Below are positions 43,131-52,246 of a stretch of 64,000 bases of DNA, piece by piece. The position numbers and the translations under genes are program-made. Each line of letters starts with the position of its first letter. Position 1 is the first letter of the stretch. The notes beneath the pieces are model-generated. The model ran no database searches. It saw only the letters and a program-made list of their open reading frames with translations, and had not been told where the DNA came from. The stretch is from Candidatus Bathyarchaeota archaeon (GTDB taxonomy: Archaea > Thermoproteota > Bathyarchaeia > TCS64). The stretch is taken from NCBI GenBank assembly GCA_014730055.1, contig WJIV01000067.1:8513-72512 (forward strand), given 5' to 3'.

Positions 43131-44003
43131 CTAAAGTTTTAAACTGGATCTTATCTCCGCGATTTTATCCTCCGAGAGGGGCAGGAGAGGTTTCCTAGGG
43201 TGACCTGAATGATAACCGATCACTCCGAGGGCAGCCTTGATCGCGGCAATCTGAGGATTCTCCCTTACCAGAACCTTATTTACAAGACTCGCTCTACTCT
43301 GTAGCTTTCCTGATGTCTCCATGTCATTTTTCTTAAATGCTCTGTAAAGAGATACACAGTCGTGAGGTATAATATTCCCAACGGCAACTATAGCCCCCTT
43401 CCCCCCAAGCATAAGAGTGGGCAGTATCATATCGGCTGAGCCTGAAAGTGCGTTTATCTTATCCCCGCAGAGCCTAATTACCTCTGACATATTCCCGGGG
43501 TTTCCACTGCTGTCCTTAATTGCAACAAGATTACTGCACTCATCAACAACATCAGAAACGACAGAAGGGCTAACACTGTATCCAGTGAATTTAGGTACAT
43601 TATAAAGGATAACAGGAATATCCACCGAACTTGTAACATCTATGAAGAAGTCTCTTATCTCTTCGTCTCTGGGTTTAAAGAAGAAGGGTGTGGTTATTAG
43701 AGCAGCCTCAGCACCAAGATCCAATGCTTCTCTCGTTAGTTGTATTGTTTCCCATGTACTCATCGACCCTGAGCCGGCGAAAACACTAACCCGTCCATCT
43801 GCCTTTTCTATTATATACTCGATAACCTGGGCCTTTTCCTCCATGCTCAGATAAGGTCCTTCTCCTGTACTAGCATTAGCTACGATTCCCGAGACCCCAT
43901 TTTCTATCCAGTACTCAACGAGGTTACCCAGAGCATCAAATATTATTTCACCCTTCCCATTGAAGGGTGTGACGTTTGGCACGAATATTCCTTCAGGCTT
44001 CAT
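43131..44003 (-). CDS. Dihydrodipicolinate synthase/N-acetylneuraminate lyase family aldolase
   Basis: A 290-residue TIM-barrel class I aldolase. The pyruvate-binding STGEGPYLS motif (GTTGE type), YNVPKFTGYS with the catalytic Tyr and AIKDSSGNPGNM with the Schiff-base Lys are all present. Without dap pathway neighbours, its true reaction (lysine synthesis, sugar-acid or KDG aldolase, sialic acid lyase) is open. It is transcribed divergently from the acyl-CoA ligase gene 78 bases away. Confidence 0.87.
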   Translation of the reverse strand: MKPEGIFVPNVTPFNGKGEIIFDALGNLVEYWIENGVSGIVANASTGEGPYLSMEEKAQVIEYIIEKADGRVSVFAGSGSMSTWETIQLTREALDLGAEAALITTPFFFKPRDEEIRDFFIDVTSSVDIPVILYNVPKFTGYSVSPSVVSDVVDECSNLVAIKDSSGNPGNMSEVIRLCGDKINALSGSADMILPTLMLGGKGAIVAVGNIIPHDCVSLYRAFKKNDMETSGKLQSRASLVNKVLVRENPQIAAIKAALGVIGYHSGHPRKPLLPLSEDKIAEIRSSLKL

Positions 44004-44047
44004 ACCCTATTATTTGTTCACGAGGTTTTAATGGTTCCCGCACCATG

Positions 44048-44060
44048 ATTTTTATAATAG
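44048..44060 (+). promoter_or_regulatory. TATA-like promoter of the acyl-CoA ligase
   Basis: ATTTTTATAATAG lies about 25-30 bases before the ATG at 44081, a spacing that would give a nearly leaderless mRNA. Confidence 0.5.
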
Positions 44061-44080
44061 CATTACTTCCCTGAGAACTG

Positions 44081-45781
44081 ATGAACCAGTCCCAGGATTA
44101 CCCTGACGGAGTACCGATAAGTATCAAATACCCTGAGATGCCTCTCTATGAATTCTGGGCTAACAGTACCCGCAAGTTTCCAGATAGAGATGCCTTAATC
44201 TATCTGGGAGCCAGGTACTCGTATAGTGAGCTTTGGGAGCAGATTCAGAGCTTAGCGAGGCACTTGAAATCCCTAGGGATCGAGAAAGGAGACAGGGTGG
44301 GTTTGATTTTGCCCAATTGTCCTCAATTCATCATAGCTTATTACTCAGTCATACTTGTTGGGGCAACAGTAGTAGCGGTAAACCCACTTATGACCGTAGG
44401 GGAGATAGAGAGGCAAGTAAACTCCACTGAATGCAAGATTCTTATTATTCTAGATAGGCTCCTTGATAGGCTACCTGAAAAATATCCGGAGCTGATAGTT
44501 GCCAGAGGAGCCTACTTTGCTCCGCCCTTACTTAGGTTACTGGGGTTCCTAAGGCATCGTAAGAAAGACATTCCCAAAGGAGCTATACTCTTTGAGGACC
44601 TGACAAGGGGTCCAAAGCTGGCTGAACCCGCTGGTATTGATCCCAAGGATGACGTTGCCATGATAATGTTCACAAGTGGCACCACTGGGCAGCCTAAAGG
44701 GGTGATGTTGAGTCACTATGCTCTTATGGCCAACGCTCTTCAAAGCTACTACTGGTTAAGGGGCTGGGGATATAGCTCAAAACCACAGAGTGACGGATAC
44801 CCAATTATCCTATGCGCGATGCCCTTCTTCCACAGTTATGGATTAGTGGTTCTAAATGAAGCAGTAAGCTTCGGATGTACCATGGTGCTGGTTCCCAAAC
44901 CCACAGCGGTTTCAATTCTAGAAGCTATTCAAAAGTATAAGATTACACACGCTCCACTGATACCAAGAATGATCAAAGAGATGCTGCTACATCCTGATAT
45001 TGAGGATTATGATCTCTCAAGTCTTACAACAGCTAGTTCAGGGGGAGCCCCAATTCAAGAGGAAGATATGAAAAAGCTCGAGGAATTAGCCAATGTGCGG
45101 CTTTATCAGGGATATGGACTAACAGAGGCAGGTCCCAGTGTCTCTGCTTCAACTGTGCTGGGGGCCCCAAATTACTTGAGTGTAGGTTTGCCATATCCTG
45201 ACACGGAGGTTAAAATCATGGATCTTCAGATAGGTGAGGTAGAAATGCCTCCAGGAGAGATAGGGGAAGTAGTAGTAAAGGGCCCACAGCTAATGAAAGG
45301 CTATTGGAAAGACCCCGATACGACCACTGAGCTGATTAAAGACGGGTGGCTCCACACAGGGGATACGGGTTACTTGGATGAAAATGGGCACCTGTACATA
45401 GTTGGAAGGAATAGCGAGGGCATTCTGGCTAGAGGGCACAGGGTCTGGCCAACTGAGGTGGAGGAGGTGTTAAATAGTCACCCAAAGGTTGAGAAATCTG
45501 TCGCTTTCGGGGTTCCGGACCCCTTGAGGTGTTCCACAGATATTAGAGCTGGAGTAAAACTCGTAGAAGGAATTGAGCCTTCACCTAACGTAGAGGAGGA
45601 GTTACTGTCTTTCTGCTACGATGAACTGGAGGAATATCAAGTTCCAGCCAAAATCTCTTTCTGGGAAGATATTCCTACTACGCCAATGGGAAAGATAGAT
45701 CGAGCACAAATACTTGAAAAGATTGATGAAAAAATAAATGAACTGATGCAGGAATCAAAGATTCCTCAGGAATATCTCTAA
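44081..45781 (+). CDS. AMP-forming acyl-CoA synthetase (long-chain fatty-acid-CoA ligase-like)
   Basis: A 566-residue adenylate-forming enzyme. ATP loop MFTSGTTGQPKGVMLSH at residues 196-212, YQGYGLTEAGPSVS (acyl-adenylate site), WLHTGDTGYLDENGHLYI (hinge region) and the C-terminal TTPMGKIDRAQI with catalytic lysine are present. It activates a fatty or aromatic acid to its CoA thioester. It stops in a 4-base overlap with a convergent helix-turn-helix gene. No beta-oxidation genes are nearby, so its role is inferred. Confidence 0.9.
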   Translation: MNQSQDYPDGVPISIKYPEMPLYEFWANSTRKFPDRDALIYLGARYSYSELWEQIQSLARHLKSLGIEKGDRVGLILPNCPQFIIAYYSVILVGATVVAVNPLMTVGEIERQVNSTECKILIILDRLLDRLPEKYPELIVARGAYFAPPLLRLLGFLRHRKKDIPKGAILFEDLTRGPKLAEPAGIDPKDDVAMIMFTSGTTGQPKGVMLSHYALMANALQSYYWLRGWGYSSKPQSDGYPIILCAMPFFHSYGLVVLNEAVSFGCTMVLVPKPTAVSILEAIQKYKITHAPLIPRMIKEMLLHPDIEDYDLSSLTTASSGGAPIQEEDMKKLEELANVRLYQGYGLTEAGPSVSASTVLGAPNYLSVGLPYPDTEVKIMDLQIGEVEMPPGEIGEVVVKGPQLMKGYWKDPDTTTELIKDGWLHTGDTGYLDENGHLYIVGRNSEGILARGHRVWPTEVEEVLNSHPKVEKSVAFGVPDPLRCSTDIRAGVKLVEGIEPSPNVEEELLSFCYDELEEYQVPAKISFWEDIPTTPMGKIDRAQILEKIDEKINELMQESKIPQEYL

Positions 45782-46086
45782 TCTGCGAACATTATAGTTG
45801 CTGCGGAAGGATAGTCCTCTACGATCTTTATCACTAGTTCGCCAAGAGATTCAAGTCGCGCGTCACGTTTATCACGAATCGAGCCATATGATATCAGGTT
45901 TAACTCTCTCAGAATTCTCGCATTCAGTTTCAGTGTAGATAGGGGTATATCGTACTTTTCTGATAACATGGATAGGAGGCTTGTCATGCTCCCTTTCTCA
46001 TTCTCAGCTATGGCGTTAAGAACAATTAGCTGATTATCATTTAAGGTACGTAAAATCAAATTACGGAGATCATTTACTCCGCCCAT
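45778..46086 (-). CDS. Winged helix-turn-helix regulator-like protein
   Basis: A 102-residue protein whose central helices (NQLIVLNAIAENEKGSMTSLLS, PLSTLKLNARILRELNLISYG) match a winged-helix DNA-binding fold, with a turn and beta-wing IRDKRDARLE. It lies tail to tail with the acyl-CoA ligase, overlapping by four bases. It may control that gene or itself; no operator repeats were found. Confidence 0.65.
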   Translation of the reverse strand: MGGVNDLRNLILRTLNDNQLIVLNAIAENEKGSMTSLLSMLSEKYDIPLSTLKLNARILRELNLISYGSIRDKRDARLESLGELVIKIVEDYPSAATIMFAD

Positions 46087-46259
46087 AGATATTGGTGGTG
46101 ATGCACATCCATCACAGAGGTTAGACGGCGAACTTATATTTTAAATCCTTTGGTCAGGTTAACCTGTCCATTTAAGGGAAAATCTATTAATAGATACCTT
46201 TGGATGTTAGACCCAATTCCTAAAAAATTATATCTGCAAGAATCCATGCTCTAGGGAGA

Positions 46260-46829
46260 ATGGACATTAAACTACCAGATAACCTCCTAGAGAACCTGAA
46301 TCCGGACGAGACGGTTATCGATAGCTTGAAGACAGCTACGATAGCCTCCAGGCCCGATTACACGGTCCTAACAAATCAGAGGATAATCTACTTCAACGCC
46401 AAGTATCTTGGCAGATACGAGCTCGCCACAATTCCCTACCAGAAACTCGAGAGGATGGTAGCGGAGAGAGGAATGCTGAGATTCGGAACAATCACGTTCA
46501 TAGATGAGAATGAGGAAGAGATAGCCTTAAACCGGGTTCCCAAAGATCAGATAGAGCCTTTCATCAATAGCCTCGAAGAAGCCCTTAACATGATCGCAGT
46601 CGAACCTATCTCAATTAAGAGGAACAAGGGACTTGGAGGGCGTATGAACTGGGAGTTTAACAAGCCACCTGAGATGGTTTATAGGTCATCTGCACGTCCA
46701 GCACAGTCCTACCAGAACCATCAGGCACCTAAGAATCAGGACCCTCTTCGAGTACTTAAGATGAGATATGCTCGTGGAGAGATATCTGAGGAAGAATACG
46801 AGAAGATGAGAGAAGCACTATCGAAATAA
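46260..46829 (+). CDS. PH-domain (bPH_2-like) protein with SHOCT tail
   Basis: A 189-residue soluble protein. Residues 20-110 are a bacterial-type PH domain (VLTNQRIIYFNAKYLGRYEL, with a strand pattern ending PFINSLEEALN). After a Pro/Gln-rich linker, the C-terminal QDPLRVLKMRYARGEISEEEYEKM is a SHOCT helix, which binds proteins or membranes. It has no membrane helix. The next gene follows closely. Role unknown. Confidence 0.75.
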   Translation: MDIKLPDNLLENLNPDETVIDSLKTATIASRPDYTVLTNQRIIYFNAKYLGRYELATIPYQKLERMVAERGMLRFGTITFIDENEEEIALNRVPKDQIEPFINSLEEALNMIAVEPISIKRNKGLGGRMNWEFNKPPEMVYRSSARPAQSYQNHQAPKNQDPLRVLKMRYARGEISEEEYEKMREALSK

Positions 46830-46893
46830 TGAGGGGTTGAAACCGGATACCCTTATAGGATCTGATATCAAACTTAGTTTTCGTTGTGCTTCG

Positions 46894-47460
46894 ATGATTA
46901 AAACAGATAATACCACGACAAAACTTACGGGTACAGCCATACTCGCTGCTCTTGTACTTGTCTTCGATTATTCTCTTAAATATTCAGGGCTGAAGATACC
47001 GTTCCCATGGTACCCTAACTTAAAGTTCGATTTCACCGGTGTGCCGATTGCCCTCTGTTTATTCTTATACGGTTTACCATCATCAGTAATCACAGGTTTG
47101 GTTGCGGGTTTGGGTATCTTTGCCAGAAGTGGTAATATTCTCTCGGCATCACTTAAAGCAATAGCAGAGTTATCGACGATCCTTGGTATGGCCTTAGGTA
47201 TGTTTCTGCTAAAGGAGAATATTGGGGAGACTGGAGGCCAATTAGGTACTATTTTAACAGGAACTGCTTCCAGGGTCATTGTGATGACCGCTGTGAATCT
47301 CTATGTTCTACCAACATTTTACGGTGTGCCTCTCTCAGCAACCTATGGTCTCTTGCCATTAATAGGCCTTTTTAACCTCGTTCAAGGCCTCATAACGATA
47401 TTGCTTGGCTTTTTCCTAAACGGAGCTATTAGAGACAGGCTCGGCGTATCGAGTGGATGA
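46894..47460 (+). CDS. ECF-type transporter substrate-binding (S) membrane component
   Basis: About 189 residues with five to six membrane helices. The first helix TGTAILAALVLVFDYSLKYS, FTGVPIALCLFLYG and a C-terminal GLFNLVQGLITILLGFFL give the ECF S-component pattern. I favour the ATG at 46894 over TTG at 46837, because CCCTTATAGGA upstream is TATA-like and S components begin just before the first helix. Energy (A/A'/T) subunits are not in the window. The ligand, probably a vitamin, cannot be read. Confidence 0.65.
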   Translation: MIKTDNTTTKLTGTAILAALVLVFDYSLKYSGLKIPFPWYPNLKFDFTGVPIALCLFLYGLPSSVITGLVAGLGIFARSGNILSASLKAIAELSTILGMALGMFLLKENIGETGGQLGTILTGTASRVIVMTAVNLYVLPTFYGVPLSATYGLLPLIGLFNLVQGLITILLGFFLNGAIRDRLGVSSG

Positions 47461-47497
47461 TTTTAAAGCCTCATAACATTATTCATGATCGATCAAG

Positions 47498-48925
47498 TTG
47501 AAAGAAACTGCTTATCAATGGATAGATGAGAAGGAGAAAGATATAATCGAGTGGAGCGACAAAGTCTGGGAATTCGCCGAGCTCGGTCTACTTGAGTATA
47601 AGACATCAGAATATCTCTCCAAGATAGCTGAGGACAATGGATTTTACGTCGAAAGAGGGGTTGCTGAGCAGCCAACCGCATTCGTCGCTGAGTGGGAGAC
47701 CGGTGAGGGACCCTGTATCGGGATACTGGGGGAGTTAGACGCGCTGGCTGGCCTAAGTCAGAAGGCGGTTCCTTGGAAAGAGCCCATAAAGGAAGGAGCA
47801 CCTGGTCATGGATGTGGGCATAATATTTATGGTGCTGGGGCAGTTGCAGCGGGGATAGCGTTGAAGACAACCATGGAGGAGAACAATATCCCGGGCACAA
47901 TCAAAATATATGGATGCCCAGCGGAAGAAACTCTTGTGGGCAAGGTTTGGATGGTTAGGCATGACCTCTTCGATGGAGTGGACGCTGTCCTGGCACACCA
48001 CCCCGGAAGCAGTAACACGGCGGGTACCGGGAGCAGCAATGCCATGAATAGCTTCAAGGTTCACTTCCATGGAAGGACGGCCCACAGCGCCGGGGACCCT
48101 GAGAACGGTATAAGTGCCCTTGATGCCATCGAGCTAATGAGTAACGGCGTTAATTTCATGAGGGAACACATTATCGAGAAGGCCAGGGTCCATTATATCC
48201 ACGAGGAGGCTGGTGGTCAGCCCAATGTTGTCCCGGCTTATGCGAGAACTTGGTACTATGTGAGGGCACCTGAGAGGTCACAGGTTGAGGAGATATACCA
48301 GTGGGTCCTGGATATTGTCAAGGGCGCTAATCTTATGGCTAGGACAACAAGCGAGTTAGAGTTCCTGACGGGCTGCTATAACAAACTGCCCAATAAGGTA
48401 CTAGCTGACCTGGTCGTGGAGCAGATGCGAGAGATAGGCGCTCCGACGCACACTGAGGAGGAGCTCGCCTTCGCTGACAAGATGGCTGAGACCATTGACA
48501 TAGATAAGAAGATGAACAGCCTCCAGAAGTCCAACCGTCCAGGCTGGGAGGAGCTAAGGGACGTCCACTTTGACGAGAGGGTGCTGGATGATTACAGAGA
48601 GGGAATGGTAGGAGCCGGCAGTACAGATGTCAGTGATGTCAGCTGGGTTACACCTACCATTGAATTCAGCACGACCTGCTGCATGCTAGGAACCCCTGGG
48701 CACAGCTGGCAGTACGTCGCCCAGAACGGTATGAGCATAGGACACAAGGGCCTGATATTCAGCACAAAGGTACACGCGGCTACCGCTTTAGAACTACTAA
48801 CGAAGCCTGATCTGCTTCAGAGTGTCAAGGACGAGTGGCAGGAAAGACTTAGAGGAAGAGAATACAAACCACCTATACCGCTGGACCTCAAGCCTCCACT
48901 GGATCAGCTCAAGAAAAAGGCTTAA
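47498..48925 (+). CDS. M20-family amidohydrolase, AbgB-like
   Basis: A 475-residue zinc amidohydrolase. Metal motifs: GELDALAGLSQ, GHGCGHNIYGAGAVAAGIA and the CPAEETLVGKVWM glutamates; the dimerisation domain has FHGRTAHSAGDPENGISALDA. The match is closest to p-aminobenzoyl-glutamate hydrolase subunit B (AbgB) type aminoacylases. It would hydrolyse an N-acyl amino acid. TTG start. A transporter S component lies upstream, but a joint role is only a guess. Confidence 0.85.
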   Translation: MKETAYQWIDEKEKDIIEWSDKVWEFAELGLLEYKTSEYLSKIAEDNGFYVERGVAEQPTAFVAEWETGEGPCIGILGELDALAGLSQKAVPWKEPIKEGAPGHGCGHNIYGAGAVAAGIALKTTMEENNIPGTIKIYGCPAEETLVGKVWMVRHDLFDGVDAVLAHHPGSSNTAGTGSSNAMNSFKVHFHGRTAHSAGDPENGISALDAIELMSNGVNFMREHIIEKARVHYIHEEAGGQPNVVPAYARTWYYVRAPERSQVEEIYQWVLDIVKGANLMARTTSELEFLTGCYNKLPNKVLADLVVEQMREIGAPTHTEEELAFADKMAETIDIDKKMNSLQKSNRPGWEELRDVHFDERVLDDYREGMVGAGSTDVSDVSWVTPTIEFSTTCCMLGTPGHSWQYVAQNGMSIGHKGLIFSTKVHAATALELLTKPDLLQSVKDEWQERLRGREYKPPIPLDLKPPLDQLKKKA

Positions 48926-48967
48926 CCCCATTATATTCCCTAATTTTTTGACTTTAATAATTCCATG

Positions 48968-48979
48968 GATTTTTATGGT
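48968..48979 (+). promoter_or_regulatory. TATA-like promoter of the 49.0 kb membrane-protein gene
   Basis: GATTTTTATGGT lies about 25-30 bases before the ATG at 49000 and supports a separate, nearly leaderless transcript for that gene. Confidence 0.4.
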
Positions 48980-48999
48980 GAAAAGTTTCTCTAATTATC

Positions 49000-49584
49000 A
49001 TGTTAAGTGAGCCAAATATCTTGATTGTGATAGCGGTCATCATAGCCGCTGGGCATTACCTGATATTTAGGCTCGCATTTGATCAGGAATTCGAGGATAG
49101 GTTTACAATTTACCAAGAGCAGGCTAAGCAGAACCTTCTCAATGATAACCAGGAGTTTGTATCAACAATGAAAGGGATAATCGAACTCGACCCGGAGGCC
49201 GTCGAGAAGGTCGGCTATGGTGACCAGTGGAAGAATCGGCTGGATATTATTGGGGAGATGAAGGCTGAGAGGGCAAAGATTGAGGGCAAGATATACCTAG
49301 TCTACATTATCCTAATACTCTCGGTCCTAGTCTCTTCTCTCGCCTTTGTGATGCCTGATGGTATCATACTTCCCTATGGCTATAACTTCTACTTTACGAG
49401 CGTCAGCTGGTGGCTTCTGGTTCTAGCTATTCTACTCATTCTATACCTACTACTACAGCAATACCTCTTAGAAAGGAGGTTATCCGACCCCAAATACCTA
49501 GAGAAGATGGAGGGAGGGCAGCGGATTTCATCGGGTGAGAATGCAATCAGTAGGTTTCTCCGAAAAATTGAGAGTCTTGTCTAG
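49000..49584 (+). CDS. Membrane protein with coiled-coil-like region
   Basis: A 194-residue protein. A first membrane helix covers residues 5-25 (ILIVIAVIIAAGHYLIFRL), a charged helical domain follows (residues 30-95, EDRFTIYQEQAKQNL...), then two helices around residues 98-115 and 130-153, and a basic tail. I do not recognise the family. It overlaps the convergent ligase gene by four bases. Confidence 0.6.
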   Translation: MLSEPNILIVIAVIIAAGHYLIFRLAFDQEFEDRFTIYQEQAKQNLLNDNQEFVSTMKGIIELDPEAVEKVGYGDQWKNRLDIIGEMKAERAKIEGKIYLVYIILILSVLVSSLAFVMPDGIILPYGYNFYFTSVSWWLLVLAILLILYLLLQQYLLERRLSDPKYLEKMEGGQRISSGENAISRFLRKIESLV

Positions 49585-51173
49585 CTCAACTCGAGCTTAT
49601 CCTTGTATTTGAACTGTTTCTTGTACATTTCCTCGACTGTCTCAAGGATGTCCGCATCCTCTGGATCCTTGTCTTTTCTTATCCTCTTAATCCGGGCAAA
49701 CCTCAAAGCGTATCCTGATCTGTAATGGGGGCTTTTTTGAATCTCGTTAAACTCGACCTCTACGACCAATACAGGGTATACATTCACGACATGTCGCTCT
49801 TCTGATGTCTTTATGCTCAGGAGTTTCTCAGTCATCCACTTGAACTCCTCGTCAGTTAACCCCTTGAAGGTCTTACCTATAACCAGATACTCGTCCCCGT
49901 GCTTGACCGAGAGGTGATAGTTACTCAGCCATCCCCTTCTCCTCCCAGAACCCCACTCAGCAGCCTTTATAACCACATCCAAGCTCTCAGCAGGTTTTAG
50001 CTTAAACCAGGCTTTACCCCTGCTTCCAGGGGTGTACAAACTGTCTAGCCTCTTCGCAATCAAGCCCTCATGCCCTCCTAAAATTGCCTCTCGGAGGAAT
50101 ACCTTAGCTTCCTCGGACGAACCTGTCACGATTCGCCTCGAAAGGTACTTTTCATGGATATTCGCCTCAAGCAACTGCCACCTTTCCTCATAGGGTTTAT
50201 CTATTAACAGCTCATCGCCCATGTAAAGCAGGTCGAATAGATGGAGGTGGAGGGGGATCTTTTGTGCCATCTCGTGCACATTCTTGACTCTTGTGAACCT
50301 TCTCATGAGGTCTTGAAAGGGCAGGGGCTGCTCAGTCTCACCGACAGCGACCACCTCTCCCTCAAGGATGAAATCCTTTCCTGGGACGAAAGCTTCTACT
50401 ATATCAATGATGTCCGGTAGGCTTAAGGTCACATCGGAGAGCCTGCGACTGAATATCCTTACTTCTCCATCTCTCCTATGCACTTGGATACGTGCTCCGT
50501 CGTACTTGAATTCAAAAGCTGATAAGCCCTCGTGTTCCTCAATTATCTCCTCAGCGTCCTCTGCCATGTTCGCGAGCATGGGTTTTATCGGGATAAAGTA
50601 AGTGGCTTTCAGGTTGCGTAAACCTTCCTCCCCCTCTTTCAGCGCGATCTCTGCGACTTTTCCCAGATCTCCTGTAACCATCAAAGCCCTTCTGACCACG
50701 TTGGAGGGAACTTGGCTGGCCTCTGCTATACCCTCCAGCATGATACCCTCATTCACGCCAATTCTCATTTCTCCGTAGATTACTCGAACCAGTATCTCCC
50801 TTGATTTTCTATCAAGTGAGTTGAAGAGGCCCTCGAGCAACTGCTCCTTATTCTTCTTCGATCCCGTGCCCGACTGTTCAGCTATGCTGTAAAGTACCTT
50901 ATGCACGTAGATTACTGAGGGCTCTCCTCCGAAAAGAGAGGTCTGTCCGCCATTTTTTGATACCTTGTGAAGTGTCCTCCACCCGACATCTAGGGTTCTA
51001 TCATCAAACTCCGGGAATATCGACCCTACAATAAGGAGTACTGCGGGATATACCTCACTCGGGTGCAGATTTTTCAGGAACCCGGAGATCAATTTGATCT
51101 TCTCGTTTCGCTTACTAGTATTCTCTAACTTGCAGCATAGTTCAGCTAACTCGCCGAAGGCTGTATCCGACAC
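49581..51173 (-). CDS. lig: ATP-dependent DNA ligase (copy 2, coupled to FEN1)
   Basis: A 530-residue ligase with adenylation motif FEFKYDGARIQVHRR, FSRRLSDVT, LEGEVVAVG, LFDLLYMGDELL, GLIAKRLDS and WFKLKPAESLDVVI. N-terminal helical DNA-binding and C-terminal OB domains flank this core. GTG start at 51173, one base overlap with the fen1 stop (TAGTG), so translation is coupled. With FEN1 it fits Okazaki-fragment maturation: flap removal then nick sealing. Confidence 0.94.
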   Translation of the reverse strand: MSDTAFGELAELCCKLENTSKRNEKIKLISGFLKNLHPSEVYPAVLLIVGSIFPEFDDRTLDVGWRTLHKVSKNGGQTSLFGGEPSVIYVHKVLYSIAEQSGTGSKKNKEQLLEGLFNSLDRKSREILVRVIYGEMRIGVNEGIMLEGIAEASQVPSNVVRRALMVTGDLGKVAEIALKEGEEGLRNLKATYFIPIKPMLANMAEDAEEIIEEHEGLSAFEFKYDGARIQVHRRDGEVRIFSRRLSDVTLSLPDIIDIVEAFVPGKDFILEGEVVAVGETEQPLPFQDLMRRFTRVKNVHEMAQKIPLHLHLFDLLYMGDELLIDKPYEERWQLLEANIHEKYLSRRIVTGSSEEAKVFLREAILGGHEGLIAKRLDSLYTPGSRGKAWFKLKPAESLDVVIKAAEWGSGRRRGWLSNYHLSVKHGDEYLVIGKTFKGLTDEEFKWMTEKLLSIKTSEERHVVNVYPVLVVEVEFNEIQKSPHYRSGYALRFARIKRIRKDKDPEDADILETVEEMYKKQFKYKDKLELS

Positions 51174-52201
51174 TATTGTTTGCCTCCGAAGTATTCAGTC
51201 AGAGACTTTTGCTTATTAGCCTGTATCAATCGATCTATGATGCGCTCTACTCTTGTTAGGCTAAATTCCCTTTCGTTGACAAGAAACTCTATCAATCCCG
51301 GCTTATCAGGATCACCGTATCTAATCTCGTAGTCCATGTTAACAGGAGGATTTATGTAGAAATTTCTGATCTCCTCATAGTTATCTGGTTGTTTTTCAAA
51401 TAGTTCCTCAGGAAGCTCCTCGAGTGTACCGTGCTCTCTTATAAGCTTCAGTGCGGTCTTAGGTCCTATTCCCTTGATGCCCTCGTTAAAGTCTGTGCCT
51501 ACCAGTATGGAGAGGTCAATTAACTGTTCCCGGCTTATACCCAGTTCTTCAAGGAAGCTCTCCAACTCAATCAACTCTGGTATTAGCTTCCTAGCCCTAC
51601 CCTTGCTTGGGAGCCACTCCTCTCCGCTAATCGTAAGATACCTCAGCAGCCTGGGTGTGCCAAATAGGAGAGAATCGTAGTCTCTGCTGTTCGAAGCCCA
51701 GACCTCACCTCTCTTACATAGTAGGGCAGCCTGCGCTTCTCCCTCGCTTGGCGCCTCTATCCAGGGTATCCCCAGGAGTTCTAGGAGGCGCCTAGCGTCC
51801 TCTAGAGCCTGCTCATCAAGCCTACTAGTCATGACCGCCTTGCTGATTGCATCAGACATATCACCCCGAGCAAGTGCTTCCTCGTACTCTAATCGGGCCT
51901 TCTTTCGGGCTTTCCTTCGTTTAGTTATCTCGTTCCGCTTCAACTCTGGAGGCCTGCCGTCGAAGACGAAGACAAGCCTGATGTTGTATTTGGAGATTAG
52001 GCGGGTAGTTCGGTAGGCTAATCCCACTAGGTGGCTGGTGATGTTTCCTCCACTATCTTTCAGAGGTGTGCCGTCTCTGGTCCTTATGAGTGATAGAAAC
52101 TGATATATGATATTGAAGGCATCCACGGCGAAGCTCTTACCCCTTATGTCATCCAGGCTCAACTCCTTCTTGTGGATAATCGGCGTCAGCAGGACTCCCA
52201 T
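51173..52201 (-). CDS. fen: Flap endonuclease 1 (FEN1)
   Basis: A 342-residue structure-specific nuclease. N (XPG-N) domain: VDAFNIIYQFLSLIR and FVFDGRPPELKRNEI with Asp ligands; I domain: EAPSEGEAQAALLCKRG and the YDSLLFGTPRLLR acidic pair; then VGTDFNEGIKGIGPKTALKLI. The C-terminal QKSLTEYFGGKQ carries the PCNA-interacting peptide (QxxLxxYF type), matching the PCNA gene at 31.5 kb. It removes 5' flaps of Okazaki fragments. Confidence 0.96.
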   Translation of the reverse strand: MGVLLTPIIHKKELSLDDIRGKSFAVDAFNIIYQFLSLIRTRDGTPLKDSGGNITSHLVGLAYRTTRLISKYNIRLVFVFDGRPPELKRNEITKRRKARKKARLEYEEALARGDMSDAISKAVMTSRLDEQALEDARRLLELLGIPWIEAPSEGEAQAALLCKRGEVWASNSRDYDSLLFGTPRLLRYLTISGEEWLPSKGRARKLIPELIELESFLEELGISREQLIDLSILVGTDFNEGIKGIGPKTALKLIREHGTLEELPEELFEKQPDNYEEIRNFYINPPVNMDYEIRYGDPDKPGLIEFLVNEREFSLTRVERIIDRLIQANKQKSLTEYFGGKQ

Positions 52202-52246
52202 AGGGGCTCGATCCTTCTTATTTTTCCGAGATTATTGAAGTTATTG

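Noticed and set aside
46837..46893. 19-codon extension of the ECF S-component gene from a TTG
   Set aside because: A TATA-like box lies inside it and the extension does not resemble the family, although the TTG does follow GAGGGG, so it is not fully excluded.
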